Positions 6,951-16,092 of a DNA stretch of 28,694 nt are shown piece by piece. The notes below the pieces were generated by a model. The model was given only the letters and a program-made list of their open reading frames with translations, was not told the origin of the DNA and searched no databases. The translations under genes were made by a program, and so were the position numbers. This DNA comes from CAVVDT01 sp964568825 (lineage in GTDB: Bacteria > Pseudomonadota > Alphaproteobacteria > Rhizobiales > Aestuariivirgaceae), in the NCBI GenBank assembly GCA_964568825.1, contig CAZMSA010000020.1, forward strand, positions 1 to 28,694, read 5' to 3'. Position 1 is the stretch's first letter. Every line of letters starts with the position of its first letter.

Positions 6951-8737
6951 ACGTGAGCACACTCGATCTCGGATTTGTGGGGAATTGCAGCTTCGGCGCG
7001 CTCATCGACAAGCAGGCGCGGATCGTGTGGTGCTGTCTGCCACGCTTCGATGGTGATCCGATCTTTGCCACCTTGCTGAAGGGAGATGCGCAAGCTGGCG
7101 CTGACAGTACCTGCGAGATCGGGCTGGCCGGACTGAAAAGCAGCGAGCAGACCTATAAGGGCAACTCAGCGGTTCTGCGCACCGTTCTGCATGCCACGAC
7201 GGGAAGCATCGAAGTGATCGATTTCGCCCCCCGTTTCCACTGGCGCGACCGGATCTTTCGACCTCAGACGCTCATTCGACGCATCAGGCCATTACAGGGC
7301 GCGCCACGCATCACCATCCGCGTGCGGCCGACATTCGAATATGGTGGGCGTTCCCCGCAAATCACCCGCGGCTCAAATCACATGCGCTTTGTCGGCCCGA
7401 GTTTCGCCGTGCGCCTCACCACCGATGCGCCCATCGACTACCTCGCCGACGAGAGGGAGTTCAATCTCGAGGACGAGTTGAACCTCATTCTGGGCCCCGA
7501 TGAGACGCTGCAGGGTAGCGTGGCCGAAACGGCCAGAAATTTCATGGAGCGCACGCTGGATTACTGGCGCGGATGGTCGGGAAGGCTTGCCCTGCCGCTG
7601 GACTGGCAGGATGCCGTGATACGCGCGGCCATCACCTTGAAACTGTGCACCTACGAGCCGACGGGGGCGATCGTCGCGGCGCTTACCACGAGCATTCCCG
7701 AGGCTCCGGGAAGCGGCAGAAACTGGGACTATCGCTATTGCTGGCTCAGGGATTCATTTTTTGTCGTCCGCGCCTTGAACAGCGTCGGGGCGGTCAAGAC
7801 CATGGAGAACTACTTTCGCTGGCTGATGAATGTGGTTGCCGAAGCCGACGGCGGACACTTGCAACCGGTATTCGGCATCGGGCTGGAACGCAGGCTTCCC
7901 GAGAGCACCATCGACCATCTTGCCGGCTATCGGGGAATGGGGCCTGTGCGGGTGGGCAACGCGGCCTACGAGCACCATCAGCACGACGTCTATGGCAACG
8001 TCATCCTGGGTGCGGTGCAGACATTCTTCGACACCCGGCTGGCCATGAAGCCGGGGCTTCAGGACTTCAATCGTCTGGAGAAGGCGGGAGAGCGTGCCTA
8101 CAATCTCTACAACAAACCGGACGCCGGGATGTGGGAGCTGCGCTCACGCGCGGCGGTTCACACCTCGTCAAGCCTCATGTGCTGGGCGGCCTGTGACCGG
8201 CTGGCAAAGATAGCTGTGCATCTGGGCGAACAGGAACGGGCGCGCCACTGGCAGGCGCGCGCCGAAGAGGTGAAGGCGTTCATCATCGAGAACACCTGGT
8301 CGGACGAACGCAAGGCCTTCGTGGAAAGTGCCGGAGGGCACTCGCTCGATGCCAGCGTGCTCTTGATGGCGGAGGTCGGATTCATCTCGCCACACGATCC
8401 GCGCTTTGTAAGCACCGTGGAGGTGCTCGAGAAAACGCTGGCGCAAGGTCCTCACATGAAGCGCTATGAAGCCGCCGATGATTTCGGGTTGCCGCAGACA
8501 GCATTCAATATCTGCGCTTTCTGGCGGCTGGATGCATTGGCCAAAATTGGACGCAAGGACGAGGCCCGAGATATTTTCGAATCTCTGCTGGCATGCCGCA
8601 ACCATCTTGGATTACTCTCGGAAGATACCGATCCCACCACGGGAGAGCTTTGGGGGAATTTTCCGCAAACCTATTCTATGGTCGGAATCATCAATGGCGC
8701 GATGCGGCTCTCGCGTCCGTGGGAGGCGGTCGTTTGA
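6947..8737 (+). CDS. Glycoside hydrolase family 15 protein (glucoamylase/trehalase-like)
   Basis: A 596-aa (alpha/alpha)6-barrel hydrolase of the bacterial GH15 group. It has an N-terminal beta domain (LDLGFVGNCSFGALID) and two active-site regions: GRNWDYRYCWLRDSFF near residue 265, and LSEDTDPTTGELWGNFPQTYSM near the C-terminus, which carries the usual catalytic glutamates of the family. No signal peptide, so it is cytoplasmic. TTG 6947 overlaps the otsB stop; GTG 6953 is an alternative two codons later. Its stop is likewise overlapped by the otsA start. Some GH15 proteins are trehalases and others cleave alpha-glucans. Lying between otsB and otsA with glk downstream fits trehalose or glucan breakdown to glucose, but specificity cannot be read here. 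Confidence 0.9.
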   Translation: MNVSTLDLGFVGNCSFGALIDKQARIVWCCLPRFDGDPIFATLLKGDAQAGADSTCEIGLAGLKSSEQTYKGNSAVLRTVLHATTGSIEVIDFAPRFHWRDRIFRPQTLIRRIRPLQGAPRITIRVRPTFEYGGRSPQITRGSNHMRFVGPSFAVRLTTDAPIDYLADEREFNLEDELNLILGPDETLQGSVAETARNFMERTLDYWRGWSGRLALPLDWQDAVIRAAITLKLCTYEPTGAIVAALTTSIPEAPGSGRNWDYRYCWLRDSFFVVRALNSVGAVKTMENYFRWLMNVVAEADGGHLQPVFGIGLERRLPESTIDHLAGYRGMGPVRVGNAAYEHHQHDVYGNVILGAVQTFFDTRLAMKPGLQDFNRLEKAGERAYNLYNKPDAGMWELRSRAAVHTSSSLMCWAACDRLAKIAVHLGEQERARHWQARAEEVKAFIIENTWSDERKAFVESAGGHSLDASVLLMAEVGFISPHDPRFVSTVEVLEKTLAQGPHMKRYEAADDFGLPQTAFNICAFWRLDALAKIGRKDEARDIFESLLACRNHLGLLSEDTDPTTGELWGNFPQTYSMVGIINGAMRLSRPWEAVV

Positions 8738-10122
8738 GCAGGCTGGTTGTGGTTTCCAATCGAGTCGCGGATCTCAAGGACCCGCAGCAATCCGGCGGGC
8801 TGGCGGTCGCCTTGAGCGAGGCCCTGACCGAGAGCGGCGGCCTGTGGTTCGGCTGGAATGGAGAAACCGTCGAGGCCAGCACGCGGGTGCCCCCGAAGAT
8901 CACCAAGACGGCTGGCGTCACCACCGTCACGCTGCCGTTCACCCAGCGCGACTATCGGGAATACTATGTCGGCTTTTCCAACGGCGTGCTTTGGCCGATG
9001 CTGCATTACCGGCTGGATCTGGTGAACTTCAAGTCAACCTATCTGAAGGGCTACAAGCGCACCAACGCCAAGTTCGCCGATGCCCTGTCGCCGTTCCTGC
9101 GGCCCGATGACATCATCTGGGTGCACGACTTCCATCTGTTTCCGCTCGGCGCCGAACTGCGCAAGCGCGGCCACCGGCAAAAAATCGGATTCTTCCTGCA
9201 CATTCCGTTCTGCCCGCCCGAGATTCTGGCCGCCGCGCCGGAGAATGAGTGGCTGGTGCGCACCTTGTTCTCCTATGATCTGGTCGGCTTTCAGACAATG
9301 ACCGATCTGGGCAATTTCCGCCGTTATGTCGAGGAACATGGCGGAGGCTCCACAGACGACACCGGCGTCACGTCAGCCTTCGGTGCCAAGACGTCGATGG
9401 GCTGCTTTCCTATCGGCATCGATGCCGATGCTTTTCGCGCCATGGCGACGGACTACAAAGCCAACGAGCCCGTCCGCGAACTGCGCCAGCGCATCGTGCC
9501 GCGCCAGCTCATCATCGGCGTCGACAGACTGGACTACACCAAGGGGCTTCCCGACCGCCTGCGCGCCTTCAGCCGCCTGCTGGAGCTCTATCCCGAGAAC
9601 CTAAAGGCCGTCACTTTCATGCAGATCGCGGCACCGACGCGCGAGGATGTGGGTGCCTATGCCGATATTCGTGACGAGTTGGAGAAGCTCTCCGGGGCGA
9701 TCAACGGCCGCTTCGGCGACTTCGACTGGACGCCGCTGCGCTATATTCACCGCCATGTCCCGCGCCGGACCCTGGCCGTACTGCTGCGCGAGGCGCATGT
9801 CGGATTTGTCAGCCCGTTGAGAGACGGCATGAATCTGGTGGCCAAGGAATATGTCGCGGCTCAGAACGATGACGATCCCGGCGTGCTGGTGCTGTCGAAG
9901 TTCGCCGGCGCCGCCGAAGCGCTCAAGGAAGCGGTGATCGTCAATCCCTATGACGTGGACGAAATGGCCGAGAGCCTGCAAAAGGCGCTGCGCATGCCGC
10001 TCAAGGAGCGCAAACGCCGGCAAAAGGCGCTGTTGGCTGAGGTTCGCCGCCACGATGTGCACGCATGGAGCAGGGACTTCCTGAACGCGCTTGCCCGCAG
10101 CCCGGTAGTAGAGCTGCAATGA
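8734..10122 (+). CDS. otsA: Trehalose-6-phosphate synthase
   Basis: A 462-aa GT20 retaining glycosyltransferase joining UDP-glucose (or ADP/GDP-glucose) to glucose-6-phosphate. Diagnostic stretches are VVVSNRVA, LWPMLHYRLD, WVHDFHLFPLGAELR, HIPFCPPEIL, GVDRLDYTKGLPDRL and SPLRDGMNLVAKEYV, all typical of OtsA. TTG 8734 is the start because it sits exactly at the family N-terminus and overlaps the GH15 stop (TTTGA). It is coupled downstream to glk by an ATGA overlap. The order otsB-GH15-otsA, rather than the adjacent otsBA of enterobacteria, is notable. Confidence 0.96.
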   Translation: MSRLVVVSNRVADLKDPQQSGGLAVALSEALTESGGLWFGWNGETVEASTRVPPKITKTAGVTTVTLPFTQRDYREYYVGFSNGVLWPMLHYRLDLVNFKSTYLKGYKRTNAKFADALSPFLRPDDIIWVHDFHLFPLGAELRKRGHRQKIGFFLHIPFCPPEILAAAPENEWLVRTLFSYDLVGFQTMTDLGNFRRYVEEHGGGSTDDTGVTSAFGAKTSMGCFPIGIDADAFRAMATDYKANEPVRELRQRIVPRQLIIGVDRLDYTKGLPDRLRAFSRLLELYPENLKAVTFMQIAAPTREDVGAYADIRDELEKLSGAINGRFGDFDWTPLRYIHRHVPRRTLAVLLREAHVGFVSPLRDGMNLVAKEYVAAQNDDDPGVLVLSKFAGAAEALKEAVIVNPYDVDEMAESLQKALRMPLKERKRRQKALLAEVRRHDVHAWSRDFLNALARSPVVELQ

Positions 10123-11066
10123 GCAGTTGGCGGCTGGTTGCCGATGTGGGCGGAACCAATGTGCGGTTTGCGCGCGCCTGCCCGGGTGGCCGCATCGAAG
10201 ATGTCGTGGAGCACCAATCCGCCGCTTACGGGCAATTCCTCGATGCACTCGATGCCTACATGTCGGGCCTCGGCGACAGCGCCGAAGGCTGCTCCGGCGC
10301 CCTGATCGGGGCGGCCGGACCCCTCGATGATGATGAAATCAGGCTGACCAACGGCCGCTGGACCATCCGCCGCAAGGACATCTCGCGGCGGCTGGGTGGT
10401 TGTGCGGTGCGCCTTTTCAACGATTTGCAGGCGGTCGCCCTGTCGATTCCGATCCTTGAGCCTGCCGACGTGTTGACGATCGCCGGGGTGGGGCCTGAGG
10501 TCAAAGCGTCCGCGACATGCCTGGCGGTGAATGTGGGAACCGGCTTCGGTGCCGCGAGCCTCATTGCCGGTCCAAGTGGATGGATAAGCATCGCCAGCGA
10601 GGCCGGCCATATCGCACTTGCGGCAACCACCGCGGCCGAGTTCGCGCTTTGCCAATCAACGCAGTCGCGCCTTGAAAGTATCGAGGATGTGCTGTCGGGG
10701 CCGGGCCTTGAGACCCTTTACGCTTATTTCCGGCAACACTCAGGTGTCCCGACAGCCGTGCGGCATGCGCAGGAGATCTTCGAACGGCTGGACAGCGACG
10801 AGATCGCTCGCCAGAGCGCGGACATGTTCACCTCGCTGCTGGCCCGCGTTTGCGGCGACCTGGTGCTGGCAACTGCGGCATGGGGCGGGCTCTATCTGTT
10901 CGGTAGCGTCATTCGGGGCTGGCACGCGCACGCTGACATCGAGGCATTCCGACGCCACTTCGCAGCCAAGGGCAAGATGTCGAAGCGCATGGCGGCGGTG
11001 CCGGTTCGCCTGGTCACCAACCACGCCGCACCACTGATCGGATTGGCATCGCAACAGCCCGCTTGA
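10119..11066 (+). CDS. glk: Glucokinase (Glk family)
   Basis: A 315-aa ATP-dependent glucokinase of the bacterial Glk (non-ROK) family, making glucose-6-phosphate. Seen are the phosphate-1 loop LVADVGGTNVRFA, LFNDLQAVALSIP carrying the catalytic Asp, VNVGTGFGAA, SEAGHIALA and a C-terminal GGLYLFGSV adenosine loop. ATG 10119 overlaps the otsA stop. It ends the operon and collides with galT on the other strand, stops 6 nt apart. In this setting it can rephosphorylate glucose freed by GH15, giving substrate for OtsA or glycolysis. Confidence 0.92.
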   Translation: MSSWRLVADVGGTNVRFARACPGGRIEDVVEHQSAAYGQFLDALDAYMSGLGDSAEGCSGALIGAAGPLDDDEIRLTNGRWTIRRKDISRRLGGCAVRLFNDLQAVALSIPILEPADVLTIAGVGPEVKASATCLAVNVGTGFGAASLIAGPSGWISIASEAGHIALAATTAAEFALCQSTQSRLESIEDVLSGPGLETLYAYFRQHSGVPTAVRHAQEIFERLDSDEIARQSADMFTSLLARVCGDLVLATAAWGGLYLFGSVIRGWHAHADIEAFRRHFAAKGKMSKRMAAVPVRLVTNHAAPLIGLASQQPA

Positions 11067-11078
11067 ACGCCTTCAAGC
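11061..11078. terminator. Shared palindrome spanning the glk and galT stop codons
   Basis: GCTTGAA-CGCC-TTCAAGC is a perfect 7-bp inverted repeat with a 4-nt loop. The TGA of glk (11064-11066) lies in one arm and the TGA of galT (complement of TCA 11073-11075) in the other. Transcripts from either operon would form the same hairpin at their 3' end. There is no T-tract, so it may be a weak terminator, an mRNA 3' end stabiliser or partly coincidental. Confidence 0.45.
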
Positions 11079-12065
11079 CGGTGCAAGGCGCAAGGCCTCG
11101 GCGTCGTCTTCAGGGCTCGACGGGTTGATGGCGAGACCACTGCCGAGTTCGAAGCCGCCGGGCTCCGCGATACGGGGCATGATGCACAGCCGCCAATGCT
11201 GGGAATCAGCGCCAGGCGTTGCCACGGACTCGATGGCGAAGTTGTAAGGCGCATCGCCGATGACGGTGTTCAGCCGCCGCAATGTGCGCTGCAGCACACG
11301 AGCGAGTTCAACCAGTTCCCCATCGTGCGCCTCGGCAAACGAGGCCTGGTGTCGCCGCGGGACAATCCACATCTCGCACGGTGCCGCCGCTGCATAGGGC
11401 ACGAGGACTACGAAGTCTTTACTCACCTCGACAATACGCCGGGCGAGAGAAAGCTCGAGCGCCAGTTCCGCGCACATCAGGCATTGCCCGTTGCGCGCGT
11501 GATACGCATGCGCCCTTTCAACAACATCGGCGAGCCGCGGCGGCATGAGGGCGGTGGCGATAGCCTGCGCATGGGGATGTGTCAGGGAAGCCCCGCCCCG
11601 GCGGCCATGATTGCGGAAAACGACAACGGCGCGAATGCCGGTCCGTCCGGCCAGATCCGCAAAACGTCTGTGGTACGTGTGCACAATGGCATCGAGTCCG
11701 GGAGCGTCCAGGGTTGAGAGGTCGCCATCATGACGCGCCGTCTCGATGATCACCTCGTGGAAGCCATAGCCGGACATGCGCAGCCCGGCTTGCTCCATCG
11801 CCGCGGGCGGTCCGTCGTCGGGGCTGAGGGCGGGGTATTTGTTGGTAACGACGCGCGTCAGCCACCCCGGTGGCGCATCGCCTGCGCTCTCTTCGATGAT
11901 TGTCGGCAACATGGCCTCGTTGCCGGGACAAAAGGGGCAGTCCGGATCGAAGCGAGGCGCCGGTGACCCGGCACCTTTGCGTCGCGACGGCTGCGGGCGC
12001 CGGTTGCGCTCCGGGGCAACGATGACCCAGGCACCGCTGATTGGATCCCGCCTGAACTCGCTCAC
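11073..12065 (-). CDS. galT: Galactose-1-phosphate uridylyltransferase
   Basis: A 330-aa HIT-superfamily nucleotidyltransferase of the Leloir pathway that exchanges UMP between UDP-glucose and galactose-1-phosphate. The N-terminus SEFRRDPISGAWVIVAPER is typical; a CPFC pair (zinc site) follows, then the active-site HPHAQ with His163 and nucleophile His165, and a C-terminal HWRLCIMPR / FELGSGLAINP segment. I chose GTG 12065, 1 nt after the ppsA stop, because it starts at the conserved region; GTG 12086 would add 7 residues and overlap ppsA. No galK, galE or galM is visible, so the role may be sugar-nucleotide balancing (supplying or using UDP-glucose for trehalose synthesis) rather than galactose growth. 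Confidence 0.88.
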   Translation of the reverse strand: MSEFRRDPISGAWVIVAPERNRRPQPSRRKGAGSPAPRFDPDCPFCPGNEAMLPTIIEESAGDAPPGWLTRVVTNKYPALSPDDGPPAAMEQAGLRMSGYGFHEVIIETARHDGDLSTLDAPGLDAIVHTYHRRFADLAGRTGIRAVVVFRNHGRRGGASLTHPHAQAIATALMPPRLADVVERAHAYHARNGQCLMCAELALELSLARRIVEVSKDFVVLVPYAAAAPCEMWIVPRRHQASFAEAHDGELVELARVLQRTLRRLNTVIGDAPYNFAIESVATPGADSQHWRLCIMPRIAEPGGFELGSGLAINPSSPEDDAEALRLAPA

Positions 12066-12066
12066 G

Positions 12067-14484
12067 TCACCCAGCCCCCGCGCCACCTGCCCCTTTCTTC
12101 AACCTGCCCTCAGCGGCAGCTACCCGCCTTTTGACCGGCACGAAACTATCAGGGCTCACAGACATGGAATCGATGCCGCAGGTGACCAGAAACTCGGCGA
12201 ATTCGGGATGGTCGCTGGGCGCCTGGCCGCACAGGCCCACTTTGGCATGGGCCTTGTGCGCTGCGGTGATGACGCTGGCGATCATCCATTTGACCGCCTC
12301 GTCCTGCTCATTGAAGAGTTCGGCAAGGTCTTCGGAATCGCGATCGACACCTAGTGTAAGCTGCGTCAGGTCGTTGCTGCCGATGGAAAAGCCGTCGAAG
12401 CGCTCGGCGAAGGCCTTTGCGAGGATCACGTTGGAGGGAATTTCGCACATCACGTAGACTTCAAGCCCGTCCTCACCGCGCTTCAGGCCGTTCTCGGCCA
12501 TCACCTCGAGCACCCGGTCGGCCTCCGCGGTGGAGCGGCAGAAGGGGATCATGACGATCACATTCCGGAACCCCATTTCCTGGCGCAGGCGGCGAATGGC
12601 GCGGCATTCGAGTGCGAAGCCTTCGCGATAACGCGGCGAGTAATAGCGTGAGGCGCCGCGAAAGCCGAGCATCGGGTTGGCCTCGACCGGCTCGAACTCG
12701 GCACCGCCGATGAGGTTGGCATATTCGTTGGTCTTGAAATCGCTCATGCGCACGATCACCGGGTCGGGATGGCGGGCAGCGGCAAGGCGGGCCAGGCCGC
12801 GAGCCAGCCGGTCGACGAAATATTGCGGCTTGTCGTCATAGCCCACCGTCAATTTCGCAATCTCGCGCTTGGCCGCGGCGTCCTTCAGCTCCTCGAAGCG
12901 CACCAGCGCCATCGGGTGGACCTTGATATGGTTGTTGACCACGAATTCCATGCGCGCCAGCCCGATGCCGTCGGCCGGCAGCCGCCACCAGCGGAAGGCG
13001 GCGGCCGGATTGGCGAGGTTGAGCATCACCTTGGTTCGGGTCGCCGGGATGTTGGAGAGGTCGATATCCTCGCTCTCCACCTCGGCGGTTCCCTCGTAGA
13101 CAAAGCCCTCATCGCCCTCGGCACAGGAAACCGTCACTTCCTGTTTATGATGCAGGACATGGGTCGCATTGCCGGTGCCGACGATGGCCGGCAGGCCGAA
13201 CTCGCGGCTGACGATGGCGGCATGCGAGGTGCGCCCGCCATGATCGGTGATGATGGCGGCCGCCCGCTTCATGATCGGCACCCAGTCCGGATCGGTTGTC
13301 TGGGTGACCAGAACAGCACCGTCGATAAAGCGGGCAATGTCGCGGGGGCTTTCGATCATGCACACCTTGCCGGCCACAACAGCATCGCCAATGCTGAGCC
13401 CGGAGGCGATCTTCTTGCCCTTGCGCTTGATCCGGTAGGTCTTGAGGGCACTTGCCCCGCGCCGCGACTGCACGGTCTCGGGCCGCGCCTGCACCACGTA
13501 TAATTCGCCGCTCTCGCCGTCCCGGGCCCATTCCATGTCCATGGGCTGGCCATAGTGATCCTCGATGATGCACGCCCAGCGCGCCAGCGTGAGGATGTCG
13601 TCATCGCCGAGCACGAAGGCGGCGCGCTCGGCCTTGGAAGTCGGGACATTGCAGGTCGGCTGCTCGTCGCCGTTCGCATAGATCATCTTCAATGCCTTTT
13701 CGCCGCGCTTCTTTTCGATGATCGGCGTGAGCGAAGGATCCGCCAGAAGCGGCTTGAAGACCTCGTATTCATCCGGGTCGACAGCGCCTTGCACGACGTT
13801 TTCGCCAAGACCCCAGGCAGCGTTGATCAGCACCACCTTGTCGAAGCCGGTCTCGGTGTCGATGGAAAACATCACGCCCGACCCGCCGATATCGGAACGC
13901 ACCATGCTCTGCACCCCGATCGACAGCGCCACCTCCAGGTGATCGAAGCCGTTGGCCTGGCGGTAGCTGATGGCGCGGTCGGTAAACAGCGAGGCATAGC
14001 AGCGCCGGCACGCCTCCAGCAGCGCCCGCTCTCCCTGGATATTGAGATAGGTCTCCTGCTGGCCGGCAAAGCTGGCATCGGGCAGGTCTTCGGCCGTGGC
14101 ACTAGAGCGCACCGCGACGGCGGCATCGGGCTTGCCCATGCGCTTGCAGAGATCGCGGTAGGCGGCGGTGATGGCCTCGGCGGTTTGTTGCGGCCATTCG
14201 CCGTGCAGGAAGATGGAGCGAATAGTCTGGCCGGTTTCGCCAAGGGTCTGCTTGCCGCCTTCGAAATCGGTCAGCGCCGAAGCGATGGCCTGCTTCAGCC
14301 CGTTCTCCTCGATGAAGCGCCGATAGGCCGCAGCGGTGGTAGCGAAGCCCGGCGGCACGCTGACCCCTTCGGCGGCCAGGTTGGCGACCATCTCGCCCAG
14401 TGAAGCGTTCTTGCCGCCCACCAGCGGCACATCGGCGCGTCGCAAGTTTTCAAACCAGATGACTTCAGCCTTGTCGGCACTCAT
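12067..14484 (-). CDS. ppsA: Phosphoenolpyruvate synthase
   Basis: An 805-aa enzyme converting pyruvate, ATP and water to PEP, AMP and phosphate, the entry step of gluconeogenesis. Domains in order: the ATP-grasp N-terminal domain (LVGGKNASLGEM at about 20-31), the mobile swivelling domain with GGRTSHAAIV and phospho-His421 (the same number as I recall for E. coli), then the PEP-binding TIM barrel ending with GSNDLTQLTLGVDRDS and the catalytic cysteine in KVGLCGQAPSDHPEF. Length is standard. The ATG overlaps the treT stop (ATGA), and galT starts directly after its stop. No PpsR regulatory partner gene is seen. Confidence 0.96.
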   Translation of the reverse strand: MSADKAEVIWFENLRRADVPLVGGKNASLGEMVANLAAEGVSVPPGFATTAAAYRRFIEENGLKQAIASALTDFEGGKQTLGETGQTIRSIFLHGEWPQQTAEAITAAYRDLCKRMGKPDAAVAVRSSATAEDLPDASFAGQQETYLNIQGERALLEACRRCYASLFTDRAISYRQANGFDHLEVALSIGVQSMVRSDIGGSGVMFSIDTETGFDKVVLINAAWGLGENVVQGAVDPDEYEVFKPLLADPSLTPIIEKKRGEKALKMIYANGDEQPTCNVPTSKAERAAFVLGDDDILTLARWACIIEDHYGQPMDMEWARDGESGELYVVQARPETVQSRRGASALKTYRIKRKGKKIASGLSIGDAVVAGKVCMIESPRDIARFIDGAVLVTQTTDPDWVPIMKRAAAIITDHGGRTSHAAIVSREFGLPAIVGTGNATHVLHHKQEVTVSCAEGDEGFVYEGTAEVESEDIDLSNIPATRTKVMLNLANPAAAFRWWRLPADGIGLARMEFVVNNHIKVHPMALVRFEELKDAAAKREIAKLTVGYDDKPQYFVDRLARGLARLAAARHPDPVIVRMSDFKTNEYANLIGGAEFEPVEANPMLGFRGASRYYSPRYREGFALECRAIRRLRQEMGFRNVIVMIPFCRSTAEADRVLEVMAENGLKRGEDGLEVYVMCEIPSNVILAKAFAERFDGFSIGSNDLTQLTLGVDRDSEDLAELFNEQDEAVKWMIASVITAAHKAHAKVGLCGQAPSDHPEFAEFLVTCGIDSMSVSPDSFVPVKRRVAAAEGRLKKGAGGAGAG

Positions 14485-15749
14485 GGCCTTCTCCCACTGG
14501 ATACGCTGCTCGTCCCCTTCAGTCGGAAGTGCGGCTCAAACGATCCGATCAGGTCCAGCCAATCCTCCATCAGGCGTGACATGAGGAACCGCGTGCGCAC
14601 TGTTTCCCTCGCTCTCTCCCCCAGCCTGCGGCGCAGATCGGCATCCTTCAAGAGCTGAACCATCCTCGCAGCCGCCTGCTCGACAGTGTCGACGAGAAAA
14701 CCGTTCACATCGTCTTCGATCTGGTGACGAATGCCGCCGACATTGCCGCCGATCACCGCGGCGCCCTTCCACATAGCCTCGGTCACGGTGAGGCCAAACC
14801 CTTCGCGGATCGATTTCTGCAGCACCACGGCAGCACGGCGCTGCAAGGCGTTCACGAGCGCGCTATCCTGCACCGAGAGGATGTGAATGCGTTCTTCCCG
14901 GCACCCGCACAAGGTTTCGAAAAGCTGCTGACCCTCGGGGTCGTCGGTCGCCACATTGCCAACCATCACCAGGGTTGCATCGACTTGCTTTCGGGCGATG
15001 CGGAAAGCATCGATTACCCCTTGCGGATCCTTCCATTTGTCAAAACGCGACACCTGCACGACGATCGGCAGGTCGGTCGGGATACCGTAATGATCGAGCC
15101 GATCCCCGATCATTTCTTCCGACAAGCCCTTGTTGGTCGTCGAGAAGGGATTGATCGCCGGCATGATGAAGCGCTGTGGCGGGGTGACGTCGCGAGCGTA
15201 TTCGGGAAGCGAGACGACCATGGCGTCATAGCGCTCGACGAAGCTCGCGAGATAGGACCATAGCTCCTTGTTCGGATTTGAGAGATCCACATGGCAGCGC
15301 CACACCCAGGGAGCTCTCTTGCGATAATGACCGATGATCGGCAGCGGTTGCGGATCATGAACGATCACCAGATCATGATCGAGATGCGTGCGCATGGCGT
15401 TCTCGCCTACGACCTCCTCGTAAACCTCGCGCTTCAACTCGCTCAGGTTGATTTCATCGCCCTGCAACGCGTTGTGCATCTTCTTGGTGATGCTGAAAAA
15501 GTCAGGCCGGCCCTGGAGCACACGCCAGCCGGTGCGGACGCCGGCGGCGTTCATCAACAGGGTCAGGGAGGACAGAATTTCCGCGACCCCGCCGCCGTAG
15601 TAGGTGGAATTGACGTTCACGACGTGCAGGTCGCTCAAGCGCGCCGCCTTCTTGAGTATACGCTCGACCGTCTCGGCACCGATCAGAGCCTCATAGTCCG
15701 TGAGCGAAACCGGACTCAAGCCCTGGGGATATGCAGTCAAGTTGTTCAT
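14481..15749 (-). CDS. treT: Trehalose glycosyltransferring synthase, TreT-type (GT4)
   Basis: A 422-aa GT-B retaining glycosyltransferase that resembles TreT, which makes trehalose directly and reversibly from NDP-glucose and glucose. Seen are the N-terminal VVNVNSTYYGGGVAEILSSL nucleotide-sugar domain start, HDPQPLPII, WRCHVDLS, QVSRFDKWKDPQGVI and the donor-site EX7E region in REGFGLTVTEAMWKG. An AGGGAAG ribosome site (complement of 15757-15763) precedes ATG 15749. First gene of the treT-ppsA-galT operon. TreT is best known from archaea and thermophiles but relatives occur widely in bacteria. A GT4 sucrose-phosphate-synthase-like activity is the main alternative, less likely beside otsA and otsB. 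Confidence 0.85.
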   Translation of the reverse strand: MNNLTAYPQGLSPVSLTDYEALIGAETVERILKKAARLSDLHVVNVNSTYYGGGVAEILSSLTLLMNAAGVRTGWRVLQGRPDFFSITKKMHNALQGDEINLSELKREVYEEVVGENAMRTHLDHDLVIVHDPQPLPIIGHYRKRAPWVWRCHVDLSNPNKELWSYLASFVERYDAMVVSLPEYARDVTPPQRFIMPAINPFSTTNKGLSEEMIGDRLDHYGIPTDLPIVVQVSRFDKWKDPQGVIDAFRIARKQVDATLVMVGNVATDDPEGQQLFETLCGCREERIHILSVQDSALVNALQRRAAVVLQKSIREGFGLTVTEAMWKGAAVIGGNVGGIRHQIEDDVNGFLVDTVEQAAARMVQLLKDADLRRRLGERARETVRTRFLMSRLMEDWLDLIGSFEPHFRLKGTSSVSSGRRP

Positions 15750-16092
15750 CTGTCAGCTTCCCTGAACATGGAGCCCCTCGTTGTTATCATGCACGCAGAG
15801 GGGGGACGATATCAGATGGCTTTACCGGTTTGGCGGTGGCTCCAACATGCGCGGTTCAGTGCGTCTCGCCTGCATCGAACCCAAGGGCCGGTCAGCGTGC
15901 GTACACCACAAGTCCAATAGCGAAAATAGGTAGCGCCAAAGGAGAAACCAACCTGCAGCGTTGTGTTTGTTGCAGGTGCCCGGTACCACGAAGGGTCGAA
16001 CGCAAGCGCCGCTGGCATTCGTTTGACGCTTTGAGTATTCCTTGCACCGGGCCCGTCCGAAGAGTCCGACGCCAACACGCCACACGGGAGAA
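15750..16092. other. Divergent intergenic region between treT and mscS
   Basis: This 343-nt region should hold the promoters of treT (minus) and mscS (plus), but I see no convincing -35/-10 pair. It contains the inverted repeat at 15951-15977 listed separately and no gene I can support. The open frames crossing it lack family resemblance. Confidence 0.5.
15951..15977. repeat. Inverted repeat in the treT-mscS gap
   Basis: ACCTGCA, 13 nt, TGCAGGT: perfect 7-bp arms. It lies about 115 nt upstream of mscS and 200 nt upstream of treT, so it may be an operator for one of them. No regulator family is assigned. Confidence 0.45.

Noticed and set aside
11073..12086. galT start at GTG 12086 overlapping ppsA by 20 nt
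   Set aside because: Adds seven non-conserved residues; GTG 12065, immediately after the ppsA stop, begins at the conserved family N-terminus.
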